From Agarivorans litoreus (GTDB taxonomy: Bacteria; Pseudomonadota; Gammaproteobacteria; Enterobacterales; Celerinatantimonadaceae): DNA of 64,000 nt. The notes beneath the pieces are model-generated. The model made no database searches and was not told the origin of the DNA. It was given only the letters and a program-made list of their open reading frames with translations. Below are positions 25,373-33,890 of this stretch, piece by piece. Positions within the stretch are counted from its first letter, which is position 1. Every line of letters begins with the position of its first letter. The translations under genes and the position numbers were made by a program. The DNA lies in contig NZ_BLPI01000001.1 of assembly GCF_019649015.1 (NCBI RefSeq), forward strand, positions 3,529,001 through 3,593,000, in the 5' to 3' direction.

Positions 25373-26248
25373 TCAATTTGTCGCCGGATCAACTTCACGG
25401 ATTGAGTAACCCAGCTTTTTTAGCTCATCGAGCAAACCTTGTTCTCCGTACAAGTGCATTGCACCAACAACTACAAAGCTGGTATTGCTTAAGCTAGTTA
25501 GTTGTTGCATCCATTTGTGGTTGCGCTCAAATAGCAACTTATCCAATACGTATTCGGCATCGTGTTGGAACATTGGATCATCGTTAAGTAAAGCCAGTAG
25601 CTTTTGGTTTTCACCATTATTCCAGTGGCTTACCAGTTGATTGAATAAGCTTGGTACTTGCTCAAAGTCATCCAAGGTTTGCTCCAACAAAGGTACTTGA
25701 ATACTGGCTAGGCTGCTTAAAGCTTCTATTTGATCGGCAAAGCTTTCTAATTGATGAACCGAAAGCTGGCTTTGTTGCGCCCGCTGAATGAAATGTAGAT
25801 CAAGCCCTAATTCAGGCTCAAAGCCGAGGGCTTGCATTTGCAACTGGCTAAGTACCACTGCTACATACCAGGGCTGCATGTTTTCGAAAATAGTAGGTGA
25901 GATCCCAAGCTGTTGGCTGCGTTGCTTAAGTTGGTCTAAATAATCAGCACTTATTTTGTCCGCTAATTTCTCACCGCCCGGCAATTGGCTAACGTGCTGC
26001 AATAGCTTTTGGTCGCTGCTGGAAACAGACGATAGGTCCATTTCTACCACCAGGCGCTCGCTGCGCTCAAAGGCTTCAATAAAGGGCTTAGGCAAGGGAT
26101 AAAATGCTTCGCTACCTAGATGAATAGAGCCAAACAAGTAGAGTTGTTGCTGATCTTTACTGGCTAGCCAAAGAGAGGGTTCTGCAGTTATTTGGCTGCT
26201 AGAGAACAGCAGCAATAAAGTGCTTAAGCGATTAAGCCAAGGTTTCAT
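25373..26248 (-). CDS. TraB/GumN family secreted protein
   Basis: 291 residues with a signal peptide (RLSTLLLLFSSSQITAEP). LYLFGSIHLGSEAFYPLP near the start and VVVGAMHLYGEQGLLDELKKLGY at the end are the two GxxH/GAxH motifs of the TraB/GumN (YbaP) family, thought to be membrane- or periplasm-linked metallopeptidase-like proteins. Its substrate is unknown. It appears to be a single gene. Confidence 0.88.
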   Translation of the reverse strand: MKPWLNRLSTLLLLFSSSQITAEPSLWLASKDQQQLYLFGSIHLGSEAFYPLPKPFIEAFERSERLVVEMDLSSVSSSDQKLLQHVSQLPGGEKLADKISADYLDQLKQRSQQLGISPTIFENMQPWYVAVVLSQLQMQALGFEPELGLDLHFIQRAQQSQLSVHQLESFADQIEALSSLASIQVPLLEQTLDDFEQVPSLFNQLVSHWNNGENQKLLALLNDDPMFQHDAEYVLDKLLFERNHKWMQQLTSLSNTSFVVVGAMHLYGEQGLLDELKKLGYSIREVDPATN

Positions 26249-26344
26249 AGTTTATCCATGTTTAGGAACAGAAAACTACTTTAGCATGAGTCGCTTAAGT
26301 GGTGACAAGGGACTGCTGACCTTTCGAGCTGACTTATGCAGCAA

Positions 26345-26431
26345 TTTGTGGCTTATTTATACAAGGCAGAGGCTTTAAAGTGTAGCTAGCCTAAATGAGA
26401 AGCTGATAACGTAGGATAAATAAGCCACAAA
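26345..26431. repeat. 87-bp inverted repeat
   Basis: TTTGTGGCTTATTTAT (26345-26360) is repeated in perfect inverse as ATAAATAAGCCACAAA (26416-26431). It lies in the 327-base gap between GumN and SDR genes, which has no reading frame of note. No T run follows, so it is not an ordinary terminator. Confidence 0.8.
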
Positions 26432-26444
26432 CCCTGCCCGAAGG

Positions 26445-26540
26445 GTTCGGTTAAAATCGTTTTATGCTTTGTTAAGGCGTATTTACCTAGAATGCTAGGC
26501 TACACAAGCCTTGCTGCGCCTAAAACGATTTTCCTCGAAC
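26445..26540. repeat. 96-bp imperfect inverted repeat
   Basis: GTTCG-GTT-AAAATCGTTTTA (26445-26464) pairs with TAAAACGATTTT-CCT-CGAAC (26521-26540), 17 of 20 positions, with AGGCG/CGCCT inside (26475-26479, 26517-26521). An overlapping CGGTTAAA/TTTAACCG pair offers an alternative fold. It follows the previous inverted repeat by 13 bases. It may be a small mobile-type palindrome or a structured RNA. Confidence 0.75.
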
Positions 26541-26575
26541 AAAATTTAACCGTGAAAGTTCAACAGCCCCTGGCT

Positions 26576-27409
26576 TTAGCTTTTTTTAAGGATATTATCG
26601 AGCAATGAAACCGGTAATATTCGACGAAGCCAAGCAAACAAGTGGGTAGGGAAGGTAACGTAGTAACGCGCTTTAGGTGTTGGTTGTTCCAGTGCGTGCA
26701 ACAGTGCTTTATACACCGCGCTAGCGGGTAGCGTAAATTTACTGCTTGGGCCTTGTTGCTCTAAGCGTTCTAGCGTTTTCTGGTAAGCGTTTTGGTGGCG
26801 AGTATTGTTGGCATCAATGTTTTGTTCAAAGGCGGCTTTAGCATTTTGCCTAAACAAGCTGGTAATAGGGCCTGGTTCAATGAGCGAAACATGTAACGGG
26901 GTATTGGCTAATTCTAAACGTAGGGTATCGGTGTAGCCTTCTAGTGCGAATTTACTGGCGTTGTAGGCTCCGCGGTACTTCATCGCCACCAAGCCAAGTA
27001 CTGAACTGTTTTGAATAATTCGCCCGTGTTGCTGCTGTAACATATGAGCTACGGCTAAGCGGCTTAAGTGGTGCCAGCCAAATAGATTGGTTTCAAACTG
27101 TTGGCGTAGTGCTTGGGTGGGCAGATCTTCCAGCGCGCCGGGTTGGCCATAGGCACCATTGTTAAACAAAGCATCTATTTTACCATTAGCCAAGGTTAGG
27201 GCTTGTTGCCAGCCTTGTTCAATAGAACTTTGGTTATCTAAATCCAATACAACACATAGCAAGCCACTTGTTTGTAGTGTTTTCACATCCTCAGCTTTAC
27301 GGCAAGAGGCGATAACAGTGTAGCCGCGCTGTTGTAACTCTTGAGCGCAATAAAGGCCAATGCCGCTACTACACCCAGTGATTAAAATGCTATTGATTGG
27401 TTTGCTCAA
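26576..27409 (-). CDS. Short-chain dehydrogenase/reductase
   Basis: 277 residues of the classical SDR fold: nucleotide-binding TGCSSGIG (about 11-18), NNGAYG, active-site Ser in QNSSVLG and the YxxxK motif YNASK (about 149). It should be an NAD(P)-dependent oxidoreductase; the substrate is unknown. It starts with TTG, which overlaps the stop of the PilZ gene (TTGA), with AGGG seven bases upstream, so translation is probably coupled. Confidence 0.9.
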   Translation of the reverse strand: MSKPINSILITGCSSGIGLYCAQELQQRGYTVIASCRKAEDVKTLQTSGLLCVVLDLDNQSSIEQGWQQALTLANGKIDALFNNGAYGQPGALEDLPTQALRQQFETNLFGWHHLSRLAVAHMLQQQHGRIIQNSSVLGLVAMKYRGAYNASKFALEGYTDTLRLELANTPLHVSLIEPGPITSLFRQNAKAAFEQNIDANNTRHQNAYQKTLERLEQQGPSSKFTLPASAVYKALLHALEQPTPKARYYVTFPTHLFAWLRRILPVSLLDNILKKS

Positions 27410-28074
27410 GCAATGCCCTGTATTTTCTTTTCGTAGGCTTTATCAACAAGTTGATATTCAATTTGCTGATTAACAAGCTCGTAATCTTGAACAAATTGAC
27501 AGCCCAGTGCAAATTCATTTCGCTCGTTAGGGGTATTTTTGACTTGGCAGGTAAGAATCACTGGCTCATCGCGCTTAGGAAAGCGGGTTTGTAGTTGTAA
27601 ATTTTTGTCTTTTAATACACTAATGTTGAACTTGTTGGCGGCGCTTGGCACAAACTTGCAACCACGTTCAGAGATATCTTTTAATACTCCACGCAACACG
27701 TGTTTTGAATCAAGGTGTAAGGTTGCTGGCTGATAACACTCATAACGGTCATATTTACGCAGCGGCATAGACATAACGTTTTGTGGATATTGTAAAATCA
27801 TCCAACGCGCAGGTTCATTAATTAGAGCCACAATTTCAGAGCGGAAGGCGATGAGTTTACCGTCCCAGTGAAAGCGAGCATTTACTTCACAGCCTTCACT
27901 AATAAGGTTGATGCCAGTGCTGGAGTCGGCACCATTAAGACGGCAAATAATGTAGCTCTTTTTGTCTACGCCTATCCAGTAGCCTTTATAGTCAGCGGCC
28001 TTTTTAAAGCGGGTGGTAATACTAAGACTAATTCCGCAGTTTGGCGGCACTTTGTGAAACTGTACTTGATCCAT
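27406..28074 (-). CDS. PilZ-domain protein of YcgR (flagellar brake) type
   Basis: 222 residues. The N-terminal part (about 8-100) resembles the YcgR N-domain. The PilZ domain follows, with the cyclic-di-GMP-binding RxxxR-like stretch RKYDRYECYQPA (about 108) and D-x-S-x-x-G as DISERGC (about 137-143). It should bind cyclic-di-GMP and slow flagellar motility or affect an envelope process. It overlaps the SDR gene by four bases, an unusual partner. Confidence 0.85.
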   Translation of the reverse strand: MDQVQFHKVPPNCGISLSITTRFKKAADYKGYWIGVDKKSYIICRLNGADSSTGINLISEGCEVNARFHWDGKLIAFRSEIVALINEPARWMILQYPQNVMSMPLRKYDRYECYQPATLHLDSKHVLRGVLKDISERGCKFVPSAANKFNISVLKDKNLQLQTRFPKRDEPVILTCQVKNTPNERNEFALGCQFVQDYELVNQQIEYQLVDKAYEKKIQGIA

Positions 28075-28310
28075 AAAGGTAAAACTTCAAATCCGTTGGT
28101 GCGGTGATTCCGGTTTGACCACTTCGATATGTGATCAGTTTCGCAGATTCTAGCGGATTAATTGTCAAAAAAACATCTTGAAAATTGATTGGAGTGAACA
28201 AGTTTTATTATTTTAAAAGTCAATAGTTGAAAGGCCTAGATAAAGCTTTGCTACATCAACACCTTAGTATTAGTAGTGGCTAGAAAGGTTTTTAGCGTAG
28301 TTAGTAAGTA

Positions 28311-28430
28311 AACTATTCGTCATTAAAAAGAATAGTTAGCGCGAGCTTAGAATAGGGGGTATTGCTTGCTTCAAATTGCGCTAACAATTTAAAGCTACGG
28401 CTAGTCAAGCTTTGGCAATACACCCCTATT
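28311..28430. repeat. Interlocking inverted repeats (possible structured element)
   Basis: The 373-base gap 28075-28447 carries three stems: AACTATTC/GAATAGTT (28311-28318, 28330-28337), GTTAGCGC/GCGCTAAC (28335-28342, 28378-28385), and AATAGGGG-GTATTGC with GCAATAC-A-CCCCTATT (28351-28365, 28415-28430). The second and third stems cross, as in a pseudoknot. No gene is visible here. It is downstream of the DUF1127 gene (minus strand) and upstream of the PilZ gene. Confidence 0.6.
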
Positions 28431-28447
28431 GAACGGTTTAAGTGGCA

Positions 28448-28666
28448 CTAAGACTGCCAAAATGATTTCTCGGCCTCGCGTAACGCATCTACTCTACTCA
28501 CCCCAATGTCTTTTAGCAAATAGTCGGGAAGCTTAGCTAACTCGCGACGGGTTTTGCGGCGTAACAGTAGAGCATCTATTTTTCCAATGATAAGCCTTAG
28601 GTTTAGTTTAATTGAAGTTAAACCTTGGCGTTGCGGGTCTGCTTTTGTATGGCTGATAATGTTCAT
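28448..28666 (-). CDS. DUF1127 (YjiS-like) small protein
   Basis: 72 residues. The C-terminal half RRELAKLPDYLLKDIGVSRVDALREAEK is the DUF1127 motif, rich in Arg and Leu. Family members are small regulatory or RNA-linked proteins, in some alphaproteobacteria affecting phosphate and carbon metabolism. AAAGGAG precedes the ATG. It is divergent from a LysR regulator, 95 bases apart, a pairing often seen for this family, so the LysR protein may control it. Confidence 0.88.
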   Translation of the reverse strand: MNIISHTKADPQRQGLTSIKLNLRLIIGKIDALLLRRKTRRELAKLPDYLLKDIGVSRVDALREAEKSFWQS

Positions 28667-28761
28667 CTCTAAACTCCTTTGCTGCTGACGATTAAAAAGT
28701 ACGCTATATTGGGATTCACTGACAAACGACTTAAATTGACTCTTAGTTAAGGAAAACTTAA

Positions 28762-29724
28762 GTGAGTGAGCGAATGCCGCCCTTGCAAGGGCTTTATTAC
28801 TTCTACTTGGCTGCAGAGATGGGCAGCTTTAAAGCAGCTGCAGAAAAGTTATTTGTAAGTGCCGCGGCTATGAGCCAGCAGATCCGTCAGCTAGAAGAGA
28901 GAATAGATGTACAGCTGTTTGAGCGTCAGCATCGTAGAGTAGTGTTAACCGCTGAGGGTGAAACCTTGCATCATTACGCTAAACAAGCATTTAGAACCCT
29001 ACAGGACGGCGTTCGCCAAGTAAGCCTTGATCCTGACCCTAACAGTATGTCGTTGTCGGTTCTGCCGTCTTTTGCCCAGCATTGGCTAGTGCCTCGTTTA
29101 GGTGAGTTTAGCCAGCTACACCCAAATCTATCGGTAATGCTAATGCCAAAAAATAGTTTGATAGACTTTCGCCAAGATAGGGTCGATTTATGTGTGCGTT
29201 ATGGTTTGGGGGATTACCCAGGTTTACATGCCGCTAAGCTAATGGATGATCATCTCTATCCAGTTTGTCATCCATTGTATTTAGAGCAACATCCAGAGGT
29301 GTGTTTAAATGATTTAAGTAAGCACACTCTCATTGACGACGCGAGGCCCGATATGAACTGGCAATATTGGCTAGAGTTGGCTGGTTTTAATTCAAGTGTG
29401 CCTAAAGCTAACTTATTGTATCAAGGAGCTCATGTAGTGATTGAAGGAGCCTTAGCGGTGCAGGGGATAGCATTGGTGAGGCACAGCTTAGCCTGGAAGT
29501 ATCTCCAACAAGGTTTACTGGTTAAGTTAGGCGATGTAGAAGTAAAACCTCGATATCGTTATTACTTGGTTGCCCCTCAACCTTATTTTAAACGAGAGAA
29601 AATAAAGCAATTTAGTGAGTGGATTAATCAGCAAGCTCAGCAGTTTTGGTTAGAGAGTGAGTCACAGCGCAGCGCTAGTACAATAGTTGAAGCACCACTT
29701 AAAAAGGCTGAACTTAAGTGCTGA
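28762..29724 (+). CDS. LysR-type transcriptional regulator, GcvA-like
   Basis: 320 residues. The HTH domain covers about 8-65 (AAEMGSFKAAAEKLFVSAAAMSQQIRQLEE) and the ligand domain about 95-300; the sequence style is of the GcvA subgroup. It starts with GTG, which has AAGGAA seven bases upstream. It is divergent from DUF1127 and ends at a terminator-like hairpin. Its ligand is unknown. Confidence 0.9.
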   Translation: MSERMPPLQGLYYFYLAAEMGSFKAAAEKLFVSAAAMSQQIRQLEERIDVQLFERQHRRVVLTAEGETLHHYAKQAFRTLQDGVRQVSLDPDPNSMSLSVLPSFAQHWLVPRLGEFSQLHPNLSVMLMPKNSLIDFRQDRVDLCVRYGLGDYPGLHAAKLMDDHLYPVCHPLYLEQHPEVCLNDLSKHTLIDDARPDMNWQYWLELAGFNSSVPKANLLYQGAHVVIEGALAVQGIALVRHSLAWKYLQQGLLVKLGDVEVKPRYRYYLVAPQPYFKREKIKQFSEWINQQAQQFWLESESQRSASTIVEAPLKKAELKC

Positions 29725-29728
29725 AAGC

Positions 29729-29760
29729 AAAAAAGCCCTATGCGTAAACAAGGGCTTTAG
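29729..29760 (-). terminator. Terminator of the DUF3108 gene
   Basis: AAAGCCCT/AGGGCTTT with an 11-base loop. In the minus direction a run of six T follows; in the plus direction the run is short, so it serves mainly the DUF3108 gene and partly the LysR gene. Confidence 0.7.
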
Positions 29761-29773
29761 TGGTCTGAGTTGC

Positions 29774-30526
29774 TTAGTTGCTAAGTTTTATTTGGTTCTT
29801 AGGCGGTTGCTTAGCTAACATTGGCTTATCTGGCTCAACAATATCTATTCGGGTGGCTTCTAAGGTGGCCCAGCTTTTACCATTGCGGATAATTTCTGCT
29901 TTTACCAAGTGATAATCTAATTCAGGGGCTAACCAAAGCCAAGTGCTGCGGCCTTCTCGTTTTTTTTGTTCCACCTTTAATGCTTCAAAACTGCCAAGCA
30001 TAGTTTCTATAGTTTCTTCGCCAACAACGGTAAATTTGTAGTTATCAACTTCATCAATAACATTGTAGTGATAATCTAATTCTCTTAAGCCTTTTTTTAA
30101 GTCATTTTGCAGTTGTACGGAAAAGCCTGCGGCATCCATTAACTGGTGCACGTTATCCGGTGCTTCAAAATGGTGTCTTTCACCATCAATGTCAACGATT
30201 AGACCGCCTTTACGGTCTGGGTGTCCAGTAACCCGTGTAGTGGAGAAAAAGCTACTTTGTGTGTGCACAAATCCTAAGGTTTTTACGTTTTTCTGGTGAT
30301 AGGTAAAGCGGGAGGTATCGTCGTACTTTAAGCCGCCGGCGAGAGCTGTGCCTATGCTTTTAATCTGAAAAGTATCGTTACCTAAATCAATCAGTTGGCG
30401 ATAGCCTTTGGCAATAGGTATACCTTTAAAATTTGCACGGTACTCGGCCTCAAAGGGCAGTACTTCAGCAATACTGGTGGTGGCAACTAGCAAAGCTGAA
30501 AGTGCTATAGCTTTTGATAACGACAT
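29774..30526 (-). CDS. Secreted DUF3108 protein
   Basis: 250 residues from the ATG at 30526, which gives a standard signal peptide (MSLSKAIALSALLVATTSIA, cleavage after it). ATG at 30544 and GTG at 30550 are alternatives. LPFEAEYRANFKGIPIAKG, LGFVHTQSSFFSTTR and EALKVEQKKREGRSTWLWLAPELDY are typical of DUF3108, a periplasmic beta-rich family of unknown function that includes lipid-binding-like folds. It is a single gene with its own terminator. Confidence 0.83.
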   Translation of the reverse strand: MSLSKAIALSALLVATTSIAEVLPFEAEYRANFKGIPIAKGYRQLIDLGNDTFQIKSIGTALAGGLKYDDTSRFTYHQKNVKTLGFVHTQSSFFSTTRVTGHPDRKGGLIVDIDGERHHFEAPDNVHQLMDAAGFSVQLQNDLKKGLRELDYHYNVIDEVDNYKFTVVGEETIETMLGSFEALKVEQKKREGRSTWLWLAPELDYHLVKAEIIRNGKSWATLEATRIDIVEPDKPMLAKQPPKNQIKLSN

Positions 30527-30599
30527 AACATTAACCCCAAACATCTTCACCTAATTATAGCTGCCATAGTATGACAAAGCTTAGCGCGAAAATGAAAAT

Positions 30600-30627
30600 A
30601 AAAAAAAGGCTCCGTAAACGGAGCCTT
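30600..30627 (-). terminator. Terminator of adhE
   Basis: AAGGCTCCG, loop TAAA, CGGAGCCTT, followed in the minus direction by a run of eight T, 23 bases past the adhE stop. Confidence 0.9.
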
Positions 30628-30649
30628 AGTATTCAGTGCTGTTTAGTGA

Positions 30650-33322
30650 TTAAGCTTTTGCTTTAGTCGTTTTTTTAGCAGCTGGTTTTTTAGCTTTTTG
30701 AGCTTCAGTGTCTGCACTATCTGCTGCTTCGGTGTATGGGCGACCGTAGTAAGAATCAAGTAGAACTTGTTTCAATTCAGCAATTAGTGGGTAACGTGGG
30801 TTTGCACCAGTACATTGGTCATCAAACGCGTCTACCGCTAACTCATCAACTTTAGCTAGGAAGTCTGCTTCGTTCACGCCTGCATCTTTAATAGATAGAG
30901 GAATGTTCAATTCAACTTTCAACTCGTCTAACCAAGTTAGAAGTGCGTTTAACTTAGCCTCGGTATTACCTTCACGGAAACCTAAGTGCTCAGCAACTTC
31001 TGCGTAACGAGCACGTGCCTTAGGACGGTCGTACTGAGAGAACGCAGTTTGTTTAGTTGGCGTGTTAGTTGCGTTGTAACGAATTACGTTAGTTAGCAAT
31101 AATGCGTTAGCTAAACCGTGTGGTACGTGGAACTCTGCTCCTAGTTTGTGAGCCATTGAGTGACACACACCTAGGAAAGAGTTAGCAAACGCGATACCAG
31201 CAATAGTTGCAGCATTGTGAACTTTCTCACGAGCTACTGGATCAGCTTTACCGTTTTGGTAAGAGCTTGGTAAGTATTCTTTAAGCATCTTAAGTGCTTG
31301 CAGAGCCTGACCGTCTGAGTATTCGTTAGCTAGCACAGAAACGTAAGCTTCCATAGCGTGAGTAACCGCATCGTAACCACCGAAGGCACATAGTGACTTA
31401 GGCATATCCATTACTAGGTTAGCATCAACAACAGCCATGTTAGGTGTTAGTTCGTAATCAGCTAGTGGGTATTTTTGACCAGTAGTATCGTCGGTTACAA
31501 CAGCGAAAGGTGTAACTTCAGAACCAGTACCTGAAGTAGTAGTAATACATACTAATTCAGCTTTTGAACCCATTTTAGGGAACTTGTAAATACGTTTACG
31601 GATGTCCATAAAGCGCATTGATAGGTCTTCGAAGTCAGTTTCTGGGTGCTCGTACATTACCCACATGATCTTCGCAGCATCCATTGGTGAACCACCACCA
31701 ACAGCAAGAATTACGTCTGGCTGGTAGTTATGACAAGCTTCTGCGCCTTTCTTAACGATAGACAGAGTAGGATCAGCTTCTACGTCGTGGAATACTTCCA
31801 CTTCCATGCCTTTGTCTTTTAGGATGGCGCGTAGGTCGTCGATGTAACCGTTGTTGAACAAGAAGTTATCGGTAACAACCATCGCACGTTTCTTGCCATC
31901 AAGGTCGTCCATAGCGATTGGTAATGAACCACGACGGAAGTAGATTGACTTAGGTAGTTTATGCCACAACATGTTCTCAGCTCGCTTCGCAACAATTTTC
32001 TTATTGATAAGGTGTTTTGGACCCACGTTTTCAGAAATCGCGTTACCACCCCAAGAACCACAACCTAGCGTTAGAGAAGGTGCTAGTTCGAAGTTGTATA
32101 GGTCACCAATACCACCGTGTGAAGAAGGCGTATTAATAAGAATACGTGCAGTCTTCATTTTGTCGCCAAAGTAAGCGATACGGTCAGCGTTTGCGTCTTG
32201 GTCTGTGTAAAGCACAGACGTGTGACCAACACCACCGATGTCTAATACGATACCAGCTTGGCGAACAGCGTCTTCAAAGTCTTTCGCTTTGTAAACACCT
32301 AGGGTTGGAGATAGTTTCTCGTGTGAGAACTCGTCATCGTAAGATGCTTCTAGGCCTTCACCAATTAAGATCTTAGTGGCTTTTGGTACAGTAACACCAG
32401 CTAGCTCAGCGATTTTGTATGCTGGTTGACCAACGATTTTAGCGTTAAGCGCGCCGTTAATCATAAGTACTTTACGTACTTTATCAGCGTCTGCTTTGCT
32501 TAGTACTGCTGCGCCGTATTTAGCGAAACGAGCAATTACTTCGTCGTACTTAGATTCAACAATGATAGCTGCTTGCTCAGAAGCACAGATAACACCGTTA
32601 TCAAAAGTCTTAGACATAAGAATAGAAGAAACAGCACGTTTAACGTCGGCAGTTTCGTCAATTACTACTGGCGTGTTACCCGCACCAACACCAATTGCAG
32701 GCTTACCTGAAGAGTAAGCAGCTTTAACCATACCCGGACCACCAGTAGCAAGAATTAGCGCGATGTCGTCGTGCTTCATTAGTGCGTTAGATAGTTCTAC
32801 AGAAGGAGTATCAATCCAGCCAATAATGTCTTTTGGCGCACCAGCAGCGATAGCTGCATCAAGTACTAGTTTAGCCGCAAAGTTAGTGGCGTTTTTAGCA
32901 CGTGGGTGTGGAGAGAAGATACAACCGTTACGCGTTTTAAGGCTGATTAGTGCTTTAAAGATAGCGGTAGAAGTTGGGTTAGTGGTTGGTACGATGGCAC
33001 AAACAATACCTACTGGCTCAGCGATAGTAATAGTACCGCCTTCGTCGTTACGTTCGATAACGCCACAAGTTAAAGTATCTTTGTATTTGTTGTAGATGAA
33101 CTCAGAAGCGAAGTGGTTTTTGATCACTTTGTCTTCCATTATGCCCATGCCAGACTCTTCAGCCGCCATACGAGCTAGTTCAATACGTGCTGTAGAAGCA
33201 GCGAGTGACGCAGCGCGGAAAATCTTGTCCACTTGTTCTTGGCTGTAAGATGCAAATTCAGCTTGCGCTGCCTTTACTCGAGCAACCATTGCGTTTAACT
33301 CATCAATATTACCTACAGGCAT
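30650..33322 (-). CDS. adhE: Bifunctional acetaldehyde-CoA/alcohol dehydrogenase
   Basis: 890 residues (E. coli AdhE has 891). The N-terminal aldehyde dehydrogenase domain (about 1-440) contains the catalytic Cys in DNGVICASEQA; the iron-dependent alcohol dehydrogenase domain (about 450-865) contains GGGSPMDAAK and the metal ligands in SFLGVCHSMAHKLGAEFHVPHG. It turns acetyl-CoA into ethanol with two NADH and is known to form spirosomes. The Lys/Ala-rich tail (KKPAAKKTTKAKA) also occurs in E. coli. The RBS is GAGGAG. Induction without oxygen is likely from the FNR-type site upstream. Confidence 0.97.
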   Translation of the reverse strand: MPVGNIDELNAMVARVKAAQAEFASYSQEQVDKIFRAASLAASTARIELARMAAEESGMGIMEDKVIKNHFASEFIYNKYKDTLTCGVIERNDEGGTITIAEPVGIVCAIVPTTNPTSTAIFKALISLKTRNGCIFSPHPRAKNATNFAAKLVLDAAIAAGAPKDIIGWIDTPSVELSNALMKHDDIALILATGGPGMVKAAYSSGKPAIGVGAGNTPVVIDETADVKRAVSSILMSKTFDNGVICASEQAAIIVESKYDEVIARFAKYGAAVLSKADADKVRKVLMINGALNAKIVGQPAYKIAELAGVTVPKATKILIGEGLEASYDDEFSHEKLSPTLGVYKAKDFEDAVRQAGIVLDIGGVGHTSVLYTDQDANADRIAYFGDKMKTARILINTPSSHGGIGDLYNFELAPSLTLGCGSWGGNAISENVGPKHLINKKIVAKRAENMLWHKLPKSIYFRRGSLPIAMDDLDGKKRAMVVTDNFLFNNGYIDDLRAILKDKGMEVEVFHDVEADPTLSIVKKGAEACHNYQPDVILAVGGGSPMDAAKIMWVMYEHPETDFEDLSMRFMDIRKRIYKFPKMGSKAELVCITTTSGTGSEVTPFAVVTDDTTGQKYPLADYELTPNMAVVDANLVMDMPKSLCAFGGYDAVTHAMEAYVSVLANEYSDGQALQALKMLKEYLPSSYQNGKADPVAREKVHNAATIAGIAFANSFLGVCHSMAHKLGAEFHVPHGLANALLLTNVIRYNATNTPTKQTAFSQYDRPKARARYAEVAEHLGFREGNTEAKLNALLTWLDELKVELNIPLSIKDAGVNEADFLAKVDELAVDAFDDQCTGANPRYPLIAELKQVLLDSYYGRPYTEAADSADTEAQKAKKPAAKKTTKAKA

Positions 33323-33890
33323 CCTGTTCTCCTCATTTAAACTAAAACTAATTAGTAAACCAACACTGATTGTTCAAACCGCCTCAGTATAGACCGTAAA
33401 TCACCGTTCTAGTGGTTTAGTAATTAACTTTCACCAGCGATTATAGGTAGCCCTTTAGTGGTACAACTTGATCCAGATCATGTGTTGCTAAGTTACAAAT
33501 GTAAAAAAATCACGAAATATTTTCGGCTAATTTTACGGAATCAATCAGTATTCAGGCAAAAAGTGTAAATTTTTTACCATTTTTGCTACTCCGATCAAAT
33601 TTGTGCTTTCCAGTTAACTTGTCTAGGTTAACGTTAAGTTTTGATGTAATTTTTAGATGCTAGCTTAACCTAGTGAATTCACAATAAAAACCTAATAATT
33701 CTTGAGAATAATCAGGAACAGCTACTCACAAAAGGCAACTTATTATTTGTTGTTTTTGTGATTCGAGTGTAGCATCTGGCGTTGATATGCATTTTGTTAG
33801 AATATTGTACTGATTTAATATTCATGTAAAGTGAATGGAAATATCACAAAGGCTTAGTTTATGCCCAATTGTGTCAATATGGAGATGAAA
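33323..33890. promoter_or_regulatory. Divergent adhE/opp regulatory region
   Basis: 568 bases with no gene. Besides the FNR-type site it contains the 9-bp inverted repeat CTAGGTTAA/TTAACCTAG (33623-33631, 33665-33673), a possible regulator site. Upstream in-frame ATGs for oppA at 33861-33885 lie at its edge. The long leader upstream of adhE recalls E. coli, where several regulators act. Confidence 0.5.
33468..33481. promoter_or_regulatory. FNR-type site upstream of adhE
   Basis: TTGATCCAGATCAT matches the TTGAT-N4-ATCAA consensus at nine of ten positions. It lies 146 bases upstream of the adhE start and about 400 bases from oppA. Confidence 0.6.

Noticed and set aside
26441..26552. Integron attC-like site (GTTAAGGCG ... 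CGCCTAAAACG)
   Set aside because: The core RYYYAAC/GTTRRRY pairs are not in the right places, and there is no integrase or gene cassette nearby.
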